Positions 23,001 through 33,222 of a DNA stretch of 64,000 bases are shown here, one piece after another; positions within the stretch are counted from its first letter, which is position 1, and each line of letters begins with the position of its first letter. A model generated the notes under the pieces. It was not told where the DNA came from. It ran no database searches and worked only from the letters and a program-made list of their open reading frames with translations. The stretch lies in assembly GCF_039555335.1 (NCBI RefSeq), contig NC_092628.1, positions 65,613,292 to 65,677,291 of the forward strand. Direction: 5' to 3'. Position numbers and translations under genes: made by a program. The DNA comes from Amphiura filiformis (Eukaryota > Echinodermata > Ophiuroidea > Amphilepidida > Amphiuridae).

Positions 23001-26000
23001 TATTTTACATGTGAGTTGTTGGTGCTAATATGTACCAAAATGATTTTTTAGAGAAAATTCTATTTTTTTTTGTATCACAACCCCCCTGATTTGGGTACAT
23101 AATAAGGGAGACTGGCTCTTAAAGCAATGGTTCTTTTTGTCAATTGGCATGATTGGCATCCGAACTGGAATCTGTGATGTTTGCTGTTATAGCTTAGAGC
23201 GGCAATCGAGAAGTACCTCTACAACGTGCCCAAAAGTCGGTTGACCTTGTGCCAAAAATCCTTCTACCCTTATACTCCGACACTCTGGAACTACCTCCCT
23301 GAGGACATTGTCCAATGTAATTCTCTGCAGTCCTTTAAGTCAGCCCTCCGGGCCCATCTTGGCTAGCCAGTTCCCTTGTTTCGTTTGGTGTTTGTTTTTT
23401 TCTGTGTTTTTGGTTTAAGTTTTATTTTTATTTTTGCTGTTTTGATGTTTTGGCCTCCCTTTAATTTATTGCTAAATTGCAATACTGGGCTGTGCCAGGT
23501 CTATGGGCCGAATGGTATCAATATAAATATAAAAAGAGAACCAATATGAGTACCGAATCGAGAATGATTCATTGTCTTATGCCTTGGTGCTCAATAATAT
23601 TGGGCGGCCTGTCGAGGGTGCTTCTGGACTATGCTGAAGGACAACTGATAACTAATGACCATCATTCTTGCTTCTATTATGCTTTGGCATTCCCTTTGTA
23701 TGTTTCCTTATTCACCGACTTACCTGTGAGAAACCCACTTGTTATGGCAGCAAACCCATGTATCAAATTAGCCCAGGCAACAGCATGAAGGTATTCTTTC
23801 TCACTGGTAATTTCTTTGATGGCAATATACAGTTCTGCTCCCAGGATACCAAAACCAGCTCCAAAGAGCACTGACATCAAGCACATTCCAATAAACGTGT
23901 TGAAAATATTTGTTAGGGCTAACGCAATTGCTGACAGTAACGATGATATGTACATCAGTTGTTTGTAAGTCATTACTTGATTTAATGGCGGTAATACCAT
24001 TCTAATTGCCGTGAGTCCAATTCCACCACATGTTCCCACGATAGATGCTTCTCTCATTGTCGTTCCGTTGGATAAGGAGAAAGATACAATGTATATTAAC
24101 CACCCAGTGAATGTATAACCCCATACAATAGCGGGTACAAGAACTTGTGCAATGAAAGAAAGATTGGAGAGTAGTGGAGAACAAAATAGAGCAGATACAG
24201 CACAAAATAATTTAGAAATGTTAGGCGGATCAGGAATGTCATTTTCATTAGAGTCGGTATTGTTGAAAGATCTCGACGTCTTTGAAATGAGATGGTTGAT
24301 TTTCTCTTTGGGCATCTTGTCTTCAGTTACCTTTTGAAATAGCATTGCTCCACATGGAAGTGAATGCAGACACAGTCCACTTAATAAAAGCATAGCTCCT
24401 CTCCATCCATAAATGTCCAGAAATATTTGTGTCAAAAGAGGCATCAATATTATTCCAAATCCAGCACCGCAAGCATAAACAGCAACTGCAGTGTTGTAGT
24501 ATTTATCGAAATATTCTGGAATGACCCCTATGGCGACAATTTCTTGAAGATACAGAAATCCTGTGAAAACATAAAGGATGATTAAAATCAGATTCTGATA
24601 AAAGTTTTTCCTTTAGTAAATTTTCTCAAGATATAGTCAGGTCTCCTGTATGTGCTGAACCCCTGACCGAACTGATCGAGATGGAGCAAAATCTTCAATA
24701 AGTAAACATTGCGTGTAAAATGCGCGCAATCAGTAATTATGTGAAACAGTATAATGAGTAAGATTTGATCTTTCCCTAGAGAAGTCCTTTTCAGAGCAAC
24801 TAAATAAACATGATGATGCGCCTTATACACACTAGGGGGAACTGTCAATGGGACATGTCAAAATGATTGACATAAAATGTCAAGAGGAGGGATGTCAAAA
24901 TGATTGACAGGAAGTGTCAATAAGTTAGGAGAACTTCCTGTTTGGAGAAACAAACAAGCTAATTAACTTGGTCAGAGGTCCTTTTGAATAATCTATTCCA
25001 TTCAGGAGGAATGTCCACTCCTTTTACCCTATTGAAATTGTCTGGAGTGGAATGGATATGCCAAGCTTCCATGAACTTCCTTTCAGACCACTTGGTGTTC
25101 ATGTCCAAAATCTTGGTATTGTCCCAGTCAATGTCGTGTTGGTTTTGCCACACATGCTCAGCGACGGCTGATTTTTGTGTGATGCCAGAGTTGGTGTCTC
25201 TTTGGTATTCACTAGTTCTCTTCTTCAAAGTTCTGCCAGTTTCACTAATGTAAATTTTGTCACAAGATCCACAAGGAATAGAATAGATAGCTCCTGGTTG
25301 GAGATCCTTGGGAATTGGGGTTGCTGTTTAAGAGTATTGGTCGTTTTGAAGTAAACGCGAAGGTTTTTCTTTCGTAGAACTTTGCGTATAGCTTCTGAGG
25401 TCCCAGCTACGTACGGCAAGATGACAGTAGCATTAGGCCTAGGTTCGTCAGTCGTGTCAGTCCTGGCAGGTCAGGATGTAAAGTCATGAACAAACTTAGA
25501 AGGGCACTTGTTGAGCTTTAAAGCTTGTCGGATGTGAGTCTTTTTATGACGTTTCTCCTCAATGTTCGACGAAACATTGTCAGCTCTTTGGAACAGCGAA
25601 CGCAGCACTGAACGTTTGGCTGAATCTGGATGGTGGGAGTCAAAGTTAAGATACTGGTCAGTGTGAGTTTTCTTCCTGTAGACTGTAGTATCAAGTGAAA
25701 GGTCAGGCTTTCTGTTAACGAGGATGTCAAGGAAAGCAAGCTGGTCATTGGTCTCCTCCTCATAAGTGAATTTGATAACATCCTTACGAAGATTGTTGAG
25801 GTGGGTCAGAAAAGACGCTAAGTGTTCACGCTCGATAATACAGAATGTGTCATCAACATAGCGTTTCCAAATCCGAGGCGGATTAGGAGCGGTCAGAAGA
25901 GCTTCTTGTTCAAAAGACTCCATAAACAGGTCAGCCACTGGTGGTGATATGGGGGAACCCATTGTCAGGCCATCAGTTTGAAGGTATGGGTCCTCTTCAA

Positions 26001-28824
26001 ACATGAAATAAGCATTGTTCAAACAAAACTCCAACAGAAACGTGGAGAGATGTCCTGTCAACTAAAGCTATGTTGTAAGTAGGCGAGCCAATGGCTGAAA
26101 CAATGGGTCGTAAAGGTATGTCAGGTTTGTGAATTTTGGGTAAACCATAAAACCTAGGCGCTTGACTGGAGGCCTCCAGTAATCTTGACTATCGATAGTC
26201 TTGTCATAATCGCGAAGTCTTCTAAGAAACTGTCCGATCTCGCGTTCTAGTTTAGCTGTGGGATATCGTTTGAGAGGCGTGTAACTTTCAGAGCTGAGGA
26301 GTTGCTTGGCTTTATCCGAATATTGTCCTTTAGTCAGAAGCACGGTAGCGCATCCCTTGTCAGCAGGGAGAATCTGAATAGATTCATCTTTCTTCAAGTC
26401 TTGCAGAGCGCGTTGTTCGTCAAAGGTAATGTTAGATTGAGGGGGTTTAGCATTCTTCAAGATAGAAGTGACAGCATTACGAACTTCTTCGCGGTCATCT
26501 TTACCTAAATACTGTAACTTCGATTCAACAGCAGCGACGATCTGAAGTTGCGGTATGTTCTTAGGGGGAATAGCAAAGTTCAAGCCACGTTGCAGGAGGT
26601 TCAGCATTGGACAGGTCGCGATCAGATAAGTTAAGTATCCACCTGTCATTAGTCAATTGATCATTACTACAATTGCGTTGAAGGATCGATTCCTTCTTCT
26701 CAACAAGTTTGTCAAACTTTGTGATGTGCCGAGCTTTGACTTTGGCGAATTCGCGGATGTACAGACCACTAGTATATTATTTCCATCAATTTTAGTGTAG
26801 TCGTCAGGAGTGAGAACAGATATCAAGGTATTACGGAGTTTAGTCAATTGTGAAGTCAAGTCAACACATTTCTTCTGGTTGAGAGCAACACGTTCGCGTA
26901 ATAGTCTGAAGCAATACCGTCGGGTCAAATCTCTAGCCGAGTATGTCTGAACTGGAGACTTAAGTCGTAAGTCCCCTGGTAGAAGTTTCGAATGAATGCA
27001 GCGTACACAAACGGTCACATAATTCCTATAGTTAGCTAAACTTCTAGTCAAGTGTTCAAGACGAGCAACATCTTGTTGTACTTTCATCATCATGTTTATT
27101 TAGTTGCTCTGAAGATGGCACTCACTAGAGTTCCGAAAGCTCAGCCCTCTGAAAAGGACTTCTCTAGGGAAAGATCAAATCTTACTCATGTTTACCGACC
27201 TAGAGTACCAAGTAATTTCAAATAGTATATAATTAATTGCCCACTTCTCTTGTACGCTCTTCCTACTGTTTACATTTGTTTTGTTTTTGACATTCTTCCC
27301 CCATACATTAACCAATCATATATAAATATGCTTTTGAGAAAACCACTGTTTTCTTGAAGACATTTTACCAGTTAGTATCAAGCCAAGAAGTAGCATAGGT
27401 GAATTCAGTGCACATGCGCAGACGACAAGTCCTATGGTTGACACCAAGCCACACATCATTAGGCAAACTCGTGGACCAAGTCTGTTCACAAGAACACTCG
27501 CGGGTAAACCTGGCAAGAATAAACCATTAGAAAAATTATGAAAGTACGAGGAATGATCTGCCCCAGTCTCCCAATTACCATTGCGACATTGTCTTAATAT
27601 TCAACCAATGAACATTTGCCCAATCTTGGCTGATATTGGTTCAATATTGGTTCTAGAAAATGGGACTTAATTTTGTCCAGAAAGCGCTTTGAGTGTTGGT
27701 CTCAATTAGTTAATTTTTAGCGGGTTCGCCGTCGGACAAGTTTGAATTGAGCCCATATTAATTATTGGGCTATGAATTTTTAAATATTTCACTCGACTAC
27801 GTCTTGTCCAATATTTTTAAACTCATAGCTCGACCAATAAATATGGGCTCAATCGATCTTATACTATACCAGGGATACTATATCAAAGTTGGTTAGTAGG
27901 ACCGTTGGGTGTGAAAGGTCATTATGGCCAAAAGTGATTTTCACTCAAATGGCGTCGCTAAAATTATCACAATGGCATTACCTGCACAATGCGTCGCCTA
28001 TAGCCAGTGTATGAAAGTTGTACCAAGAATCGGGGTAAAAGATCATAGGTGTTATTTCCGGTATGTAATCAAATACCATCAAAATGCTGCTGCTTTCGCA
28101 AATTACAAAGTACAATGATGTCACTTGATCACCAGGACCAATGACCGTCAATTGCATCATCTGCAGCCAGTGTATAAAACTTCCACAAAGAATTGGGATC
28201 AAAGCTAATTTAAGGGTCATTTCCGGTATGTAACCAAATACCTTATAAATGCCGCTGCTTCCGTAAATTACATACAATGATATCACTTTGATAGGACCAA
28301 TGGCTAGTGGCACAAAATGTAACATGACCAACTCGAGGACAAATGTCATACGAAGGTCATATGGCCGAAAATATGATTCATGTGAATTTTCACCAAAAAT
28401 GCTACTCCTTCAACCCAAAGTGCCAATTGCCCTAGTAAGAAACGAGTATTAATTGTTATACATTGTTATCTGCCGATTTGGTAACAATGAAGCATATATA
28501 GTAACAATGAAGCATGTATAGCAAGTTCACGAATTAGATCATTTATGTCATTATATTATTATTTGTTTATTTATAATTTGTTTATACGTTTTAGTCATGA
28601 GCATAAATCACAAATACAAAATCGATGAGCTTACCAATCACACTGCCCCCTCCAATAATGATTGACACGGAGGATCCAACAACCCATGTATAGGTTTCAA
28701 ACTGTTCTCTGATGTCTGGTAGTAAGACACTGAAACTCTTGATAACACCTACTTCCAGAAAGACTGAGAAGGTAACTACGCCTAGGACGACCCAAGAGGT
28801 AGCGTTGTCTTTACTTCTCGTCAT
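20031..28824 (-). CDS. SLC16-like (monocarboxylate transporter family) MFS transporter, 4 exons, 435 aa
   Basis: Exons on the minus strand are 28635-28824, 27369-27509, 23724-24560 and 20031-20170, all with GT-AG junctions in phase 1. They join into an unbroken 435-residue frame, within the usual SLC16 size. The product should be a 12-pass plasma-membrane transporter of the major facilitator superfamily. Exon 1 encodes TM1 and TM2, exon 2 the R-x-GPR loop and TM3. Exon 3 carries TM4 to TM11, including EYFDKYYNTA and YGWRGA (161-166), hallmarks of MCT proteins, and a hydrophilic central loop after the SLPCGAMLF segment. Exon 4 is TM12 plus a short tail. The DGGWGW start typical of TM1 is absent; the start Met is followed by an ATSWVVLG sequence, so an extra upstream exon is possible. 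The substrate cannot be inferred. Introns 2 and 3 hold a Penelope-like element and a large foldback. Decayed copies of exon 3 lie upstream. Confidence 0.9.
20362..23118. mobile_element. 2.76-kb TTAA-flanked foldback element with motif array
   Basis: TTAA sits on both sides (20358-20361, 23119-23122). The ends start GAGCCAATCTCCC and are inverted. The arms are about 1.27 kb each (20362 to about 21640; about 21840 to 23118) and are near-perfect inverted copies around an unrelated spacer of about 200 bp. Each arm holds two copies of a unit of about 198 bp. A short motif of the form TGCGCC-A-(A/T)CAAGATCCCA recurs about two dozen times in alternating orientation. No transposase frame. It lies in intron 3 of the SLC16-like gene, so the primary transcript could form a hairpin over 1 kb long. 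Confidence 0.85.
23190..23535 (+). mobile_element. 5'-truncated LINE 3' end
   Basis: The frame around 23260-23367 reads as a LINE C-terminus (YTPTLWNYLPEDIV, then SLQSFKSALRAHLG and stop). A 3' UTR follows with a GGTCTATGGGCCGAATGG segment and an AT-rich tail of ATATAAATA units. It lies between the foldback element and exon 3 of the SLC16-like gene. Clade likely CR1/L2-like, by inference from this C-terminal motif. Confidence 0.75.
24756..27189 (-). mobile_element. Penelope-like element (reverse transcriptase plus GIY-YIG endonuclease), broken
   Basis: Minus-strand frames give, in order: an N-terminal region (26653-27093), the early RT region with LPADKGCATVLL (26068-26649), the RT palm with TMGSPISPPVADLFM and the YVDD catalytic box (25471-26061), and a C-terminal GIY-YIG-type endonuclease with IPCGSCDKIYI and ETGRTLKKR (24959-25300). 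This order is diagnostic of Penelope-like elements. The coding region is broken in a few places. Inverted flanking repeats lie at 24756-24818 and 27085-27189; the right copy holds a 38-bp segment, absent from the left, between two TTCAGAG repeats. The element is in intron 2 of the SLC16-like gene, same strand. Confidence 0.85.
27109..27138 (+). ncRNA. Possible decayed hammerhead-ribozyme core in the Penelope flank
   Basis: CTGAAGA (27109-27115) and GAAA (27135-27138) bracket a helix (GGCACT with AGTTCC, one mismatch) as in the hammerhead core CUGANGA-stem II-GAAA. Hammerhead motifs are known in Penelope-like element terminal repeats. The cleavage-site UH and stem I are not convincing here, and the motif lies on the strand opposite the RT, so it is at best a remnant. 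Confidence 0.3.
27745..27853. repeat. Imperfect inverted repeat of about 110 bp
   Basis: TTGAGCCCATATTAATTATT at the left pairs with AATAAATATGGGCTCAA at the right, with more paired bases toward the centre. It is preceded by TAGCGGGTTCGCCGTCGGAC, also found in diverged form at 42155-42175. Probably a small MITE. Confidence 0.5.
28002..28305. repeat. Diverged tandem duplication in intron 1 of the SLC16-like gene
   Basis: Two units about 175-185 bp long share GCCAGTGTAT, ATTTCCGGTATGTAA, CAAATACC, GCCGCTGCTT-like and ACCAATG blocks. A short third piece follows (GAAGGTCATATGGCC). Non-coding. Confidence 0.6.
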
Positions 28825-28994
28825 CCTTGTAGTAATACCGACTTCATGGATTGGAATCCATACATGTATACTGAATATTAGCTACAATATGTATAGTATG
28901 GTACATTGAAGTCGTCTGCGCCTTCTAAGCAGGGGCAACGTTACAATAGGGTCTCGACCTCATCGGTTAACATCCTCAGCTGTGTAATCTTTAA

Positions 28995-29196
28995 GGGCCG
29001 GTTTCTCGAAGCATGGCTAGTAGTCAGGCTTCCTAAGCCATCAGGCTTAAACCCAATTAGTCATATATACCAGTGCTTACAATTTCACACCATACATCAC
29101 CTAGAAAGATAAATCAATAAAATGGATCCACATTGGTTGGGCTAGTCTAATGGCTTAGGAAGCCTGACCACTAGCCAAGCTTCAAGAAATCGGACC
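28995..29196. mobile_element. PIF/Harbinger-like MITE
   Basis: 202 bp. The inverted arms share GGTTTCTCGAAGC / GATTTCTTGAAGC and a GTCAGGCTTCCTAAGCC block. TAA flanks both ends (28992-28994, 29197-29199), a TWA target duplication. Confidence 0.75.
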
Positions 29197-29199
29197 TAA

Positions 29200-30564
29200 T
29201 AGGCTACAGAGGCGATGATTAATACTACCACAGACCGTAGAAAATAAGAGAAAAGAGAAAAATTCAAAATGTTAATGATCCAATGATAGTGGCCTGGTTT
29301 AGGCCTAGGCGGTCCGATCAACATCTTCATCCACACTTTTCCTTGATGAATTGATTGATTGTATTCGGTTCTCGAGAACAAAATTTATATAAATAAAAGA
29401 GAGAACTTGTGAAAACACATATCATTAAAATTACAATTTTAAATACATTACATAAAAATGGTAATACCAAGGATAGCCCAAAGTGCCGCGGGTCCTTACA
29501 TACAACATACAAAAAGGGGGCATAAAGGTAAAAGAACAAAGCTTTAGTGTTAGTGGCGATGTGGCGCCTGGGATTGACGGACGTCCCATAACGGCGTTCA
29601 AACGCTCCTTGCAAAGTTTGTTTCTCTTCTGCTCCATGTTTCCCAACAACTTAGTTAAAGTATTTGGGCTTTATTTCTGATGGTCAAATATTTTGTCTAG
29701 GATCCAGACATTTGTTTTCCTGTCTTTCCATGTCATTTTGCAGAAGCCTTTTATAGAACCAAGTCTCAAAAGTATTCACTCTTTTCCTGTAGTCACTCTT
29801 AGCCAAAAGACTCATGACAATTCTATACCCGGTATGTTGGAGTTGTGCATAGCTTCAAATTTCAAGATGGCTATACATGTACTCATAAATCGGGTGGACG
29901 ACTGGTCTAGCGAATTGGTACTACTGATATCAGTACGTGTAGCCACTCCTTGTGGCCAAAAGAAAATCAACGCGTGGGGTTGCGGCACCGTATGGTAGTA
30001 GGGCTGCAGTAGTTTTTGCTACTTCCGGCCGAAGTACGTTAGTATGCGTGATTACGCGTACGTGGGGTAGCTGTCTAAATGCCGCGCCGCAAACGCACGC
30101 TGACGTAATTGACTCAATTGAAGTGAAAGAGTAGGTTCTGTCAATTCACGGTGTCATGAGTCTTGTCTATCATGATTCATATACAATCGAAACACTTACC
30201 TGGCTCTGTAGCAAAAAACAATTGCCAAACTAATTTGTTGAAAAAATAAGGCAGTAAGACTTTTAAAAGTTCAGGAGATCCCGGACAGGAGATAAAACTG
30301 TTGCACTAGAAGGCTTCAATGTCCTAGTGCAGTAACAGTTACCATCAATACCAGACTTACATTACTGTAAATATTCTGCATTTTAGTCACAATGTTATCT
30401 GTTGTCCATCATAGTGATTGAAAGAATGAAAAATTTTAATTTTATAAAAGGCACAACATTGACTGAATGTTAATGTGTTGCAATAAACCAAAAGGCTTTC
30501 CTGAAGGCCAGGTGATTCTCGTTTCATTTATTCATTGCATAGGTACTTAATTTTAATTCACCAG
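29200..30564. other. Non-coding stretch upstream of the SLC16-like gene
   Basis: No gene recognised. 29945-30110 is richer in C+G and CG dinucleotides than its surroundings (ACGCGTACGTGG, GCCGCGCCGCAAACG), which could be a regulatory island or a young element. No terminal repeats were found. Confidence 0.35.
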
Positions 30565-31131
30565 ATGCAGATTTTTTAGTATCTTCAGGAAATTGCCGCC
30601 GTTAGGTGTTGGCAGTTGCTGATTTACTCATGTGGTGCTGGATTTGGAATAATATTTATAATGCCTCTTGTTACCCCGGAGGAGGTTCTCCCTGCTGGTT
30701 GAAGGTATACGGTAATGTGCCACGGTTTGGGGGTAGACAATTTTTGGGCAAAATTGTCCCTAAAAACACCCAATTGGGACAAATATGGGTGCTTTTGTGA
30801 AAAATTGGTATACTGATGGGTGGCAAAAACAGCAAAAAGTATAAGTATTCGCCAGCGAAGTTAAATAATGTTATGTCAACGGGATCACGCACTTGCGTAA
30901 TGAACCACGATCGAAACAATCACCACACAAAGTATATGGCACTCGAAGGCATACCAAAATAGCGTGATCCGGTAACCAAGAGAATTTACGTAACCACTTC
31001 GATGCTGAATAGAGAAAGTCAGCATCCGAAAGTCAGCGTGGCACATCCCCGTACAAGACCCCGGGCTTTTGACACAAATATTTTTGGACATTTGTGGATG
31101 GAGAAGAGCTTTCCTTTGTGGACTATGCCTA
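30565..31131 (+). pseudogene. SLC16 exon-3 fragment, plus strand, split by an insertion
   Basis: 30575-30675 and 31065-31131 match the start of exon 3 of the SLC16-like gene: a TATCTTCAGGAAATTG stretch, GGTGCTGGATTTGGAATAAT, then GACACAAATATTT and GGATGGAGAAGAGC. It is inverted relative to the intact gene. The two halves are separated by 379 bp (30680-31058) bounded by the direct repeat CCCCGG (30674-30679, 31059-31064), so the insert is a later arrival with a 6-bp target duplication. Frames are broken. Not a functional gene. Confidence 0.75.
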
Positions 31132-31199
31132 CATAATAAAAGTTTATAATAAAAGTAATAATGGTAAAAGTTTATAATAAAAATTAATAATAATATATA

Positions 31200-31738
31200 A
31201 ACTGAGCTCAAAAAGAAACTTATAATTTTTCACAAGGACATATCTTGAAATCCTGTCCATCAAATTGAACCAAAATTACACACAGGTTTACTTCAATACT
31301 CTACTCTTAACACATGTCAGTAACAAAGCAGTTATCCAACTGACACAACAGCAAAATGCACTGACATGGAACAGCTTCCTGGACCACATTCACAGCCCAG
31401 ACCTGTGTCATGAAAAAGTGTATGAAAAGCAGAAAGCAGCACCGTTTTATCATCTGTGCAACATGTGCAAGGATCTTGTGTGCATTCTCACAGATTTTTT
31501 GTGCTGGGTGCCAAATGTTGGGCTGTGAAAGTGGATGAAGTCCAGGAAGCTGTCCCATGACAGTGCATTTTGCTGTTGTGTCAGTTGGATAACTGCTTGG
31601 TTACTGACATGTGGTTTGAGTAGAGTATTAAGGTAATCCTGTGTGTAATTTTGGTTCATTTTGATTGACAGTATTTTAAGATATGACCTTGTGATTCACA
31701 AGTTGTAAAAAATTATAAGTTTCTTTTTGAGCTCAGTG
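31200..31738. mobile_element. Mariner-like foldback MITE with about 200-bp inverted arms
   Basis: Inverted termini ACTGAGCTCAAAAAGAAAC with TA on each side (31198-31199, 31739-31740). The arms (about 31200-31380 and 31545-31738) are near-perfect copies around a short loop. A single diverged arm of the same family lies at 43481-43600. The two overlapping frames of about 85 codons are the arms read on both strands. Confidence 0.8.
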
Positions 31739-32002
31739 TAGTTAGATGACACAAATGAAATGGAACCACAAAATATAAAAGCAATTCTAGTTTATCATGT
31801 AAATCCCCTTGAATGGAGAAATTACTTAATATAAAGAAACTAACGTTAGTTTGAGTGTTTAAAACAACCTGAATTTCAAATTCACAATTGTAGCGGTAGG
31901 AGAGTCATATCCACACCTAGTAGCCTACCAGCAGCTTTCCAACTTTCATGGCTTTGCAATCACCAACCTTCAACTTAGCATCGGGCCCCCATCATTTCAA
32001 AT

Positions 32003-32130
32003 GGTGGAAGGCTTTTCCTCCCAGCTACATACACTTTAAGTACATATCATTAGATTTATTAAGTTTACTTCGAGGACTGTTAAATATCACTAATAAAAAA
32101 TATATCAATTTTTAATAATTTGCCATAATG
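32003..32130. repeat. Fragment of the 45108-45769 foldback family
   Basis: Shares GGCTTTTCCTCCCAGCTAC, ACACTTTAAG and TCGAGGACTGTTA with the right arm of the element at 45108-45769. No ends remain. It abuts the SLC16 pseudogene. Confidence 0.7.
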
Positions 32131-32132
32131 AA

Positions 32133-32925
32133 TCAAATTAGCCCAGGTGTTCTTTTTCATCGGCAAATTCTTTGATTACAATGTAGATTTCTGTTCTATA
32201 GGATATCAAAACCAGCTCCAAAGATCACTGACATAGCACATTCCAATAAACGTGTTGAAAATATTTGATAGAGCTAAAGCAATTGCTGACAGTAACGATG
32301 ATATGTACATCAGTTGTTTGTAAGTCATTACTTGATTTAATGGCGGTAATACCATTCTAATTGCCGTGAGTCCAATTCCACCACATGTTCCCACGATAGA
32401 AGCTTCTCTCATTGTCGTTCCGTTAGATAAGGAGAAAGATACAATGTATATATTAACCACCCAGTGAATGTATAACCCCATACAATAGCGGGTATAAGAA
32501 CTTGTGCAATGAAGGAAAGATTGGAGAACAGTGGGGAACAAAATACAGCAAGAAATAACTTAGAAATGTTAGATGTCTTTGACTTTGAAATGGGATGGTT
32601 GATTTTTTCTATGGGCATTGTCTTCAGTTTCATTTTGAAATAACATTGCTCCACATGGAAGTGAATGCAGACATAGTCCACTTAATAAAAGCATAGCTCC
32701 TCTCCATCCATAAATGTCCAGAAATATTTGTGTCAAAAGAGGCATCAATATTATTCCAAATCCAGCACCGCTGGAACAAACGGCAACTGCAGTTTCGACA
32801 TATTCTGGAATGACTCCTATGCCGGGCTCCTATGGCGACGATTTCTTGAAGATACAAAAATTCTGTGAAACAATTCGGATGATTAATATCAGGATCTGAT
32901 CAAAGTATTTTTGCTTAATAAAGAT
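32133..32925 (-). pseudogene. Decayed copy of SLC16-like exon 3 and flanking intron
   Basis: Minus-strand match to exon 3 of the intact gene (23724-24560), including GTTMREASIVGTCGGIGLT, PPLNQVMTYKQLMYISSLLS and NIFNTFIGMC. Similarity continues past the acceptor into intron 2 (GGATGATTAA, TCTGAT), so this is a DNA-level duplicate, not a retrocopy. A 2-bp insertion near 32448 shifts the frame in the GWLIY region. A duplicated CCGGC-containing block near 32820 and loss of part of the central loop add to the damage. With the plus-strand fragment at 30565-31131 it points to a second paralogue that has been lost. Confidence 0.8.
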
Positions 32926-33164
32926 TATTCCAGAATGGACGGACTAAACTGATAAATGCTTTTGTGGCTCTTTTCAGATTAACAAAACATTTGGACGACA
33001 CTTCCATAAATTCACAGCAGTATACGCCTAAATGAATAGTTAATGTAATGCTAATTTAATTCACCGGTTAATTACCTGATTACCATTTAGAAAAAGCCTA
33101 GTGGGAGGGTTTTCAATGAAATATTTTTGTGTAAAAACTGAAGCATCCTATGTATGAATATTTA

Positions 33165-33222
33165 TGTTATGTTGTGTTATGTTATGTTATGTTACGTTAT
33201 TGGTTATGTTATGTTATGTTAA
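33165..33222. repeat. TATGT pentanucleotide microsatellite
   Basis: About ten imperfect TATGT/GTTAT units, broken once by TACGTTATTGG. Confidence 0.85.
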
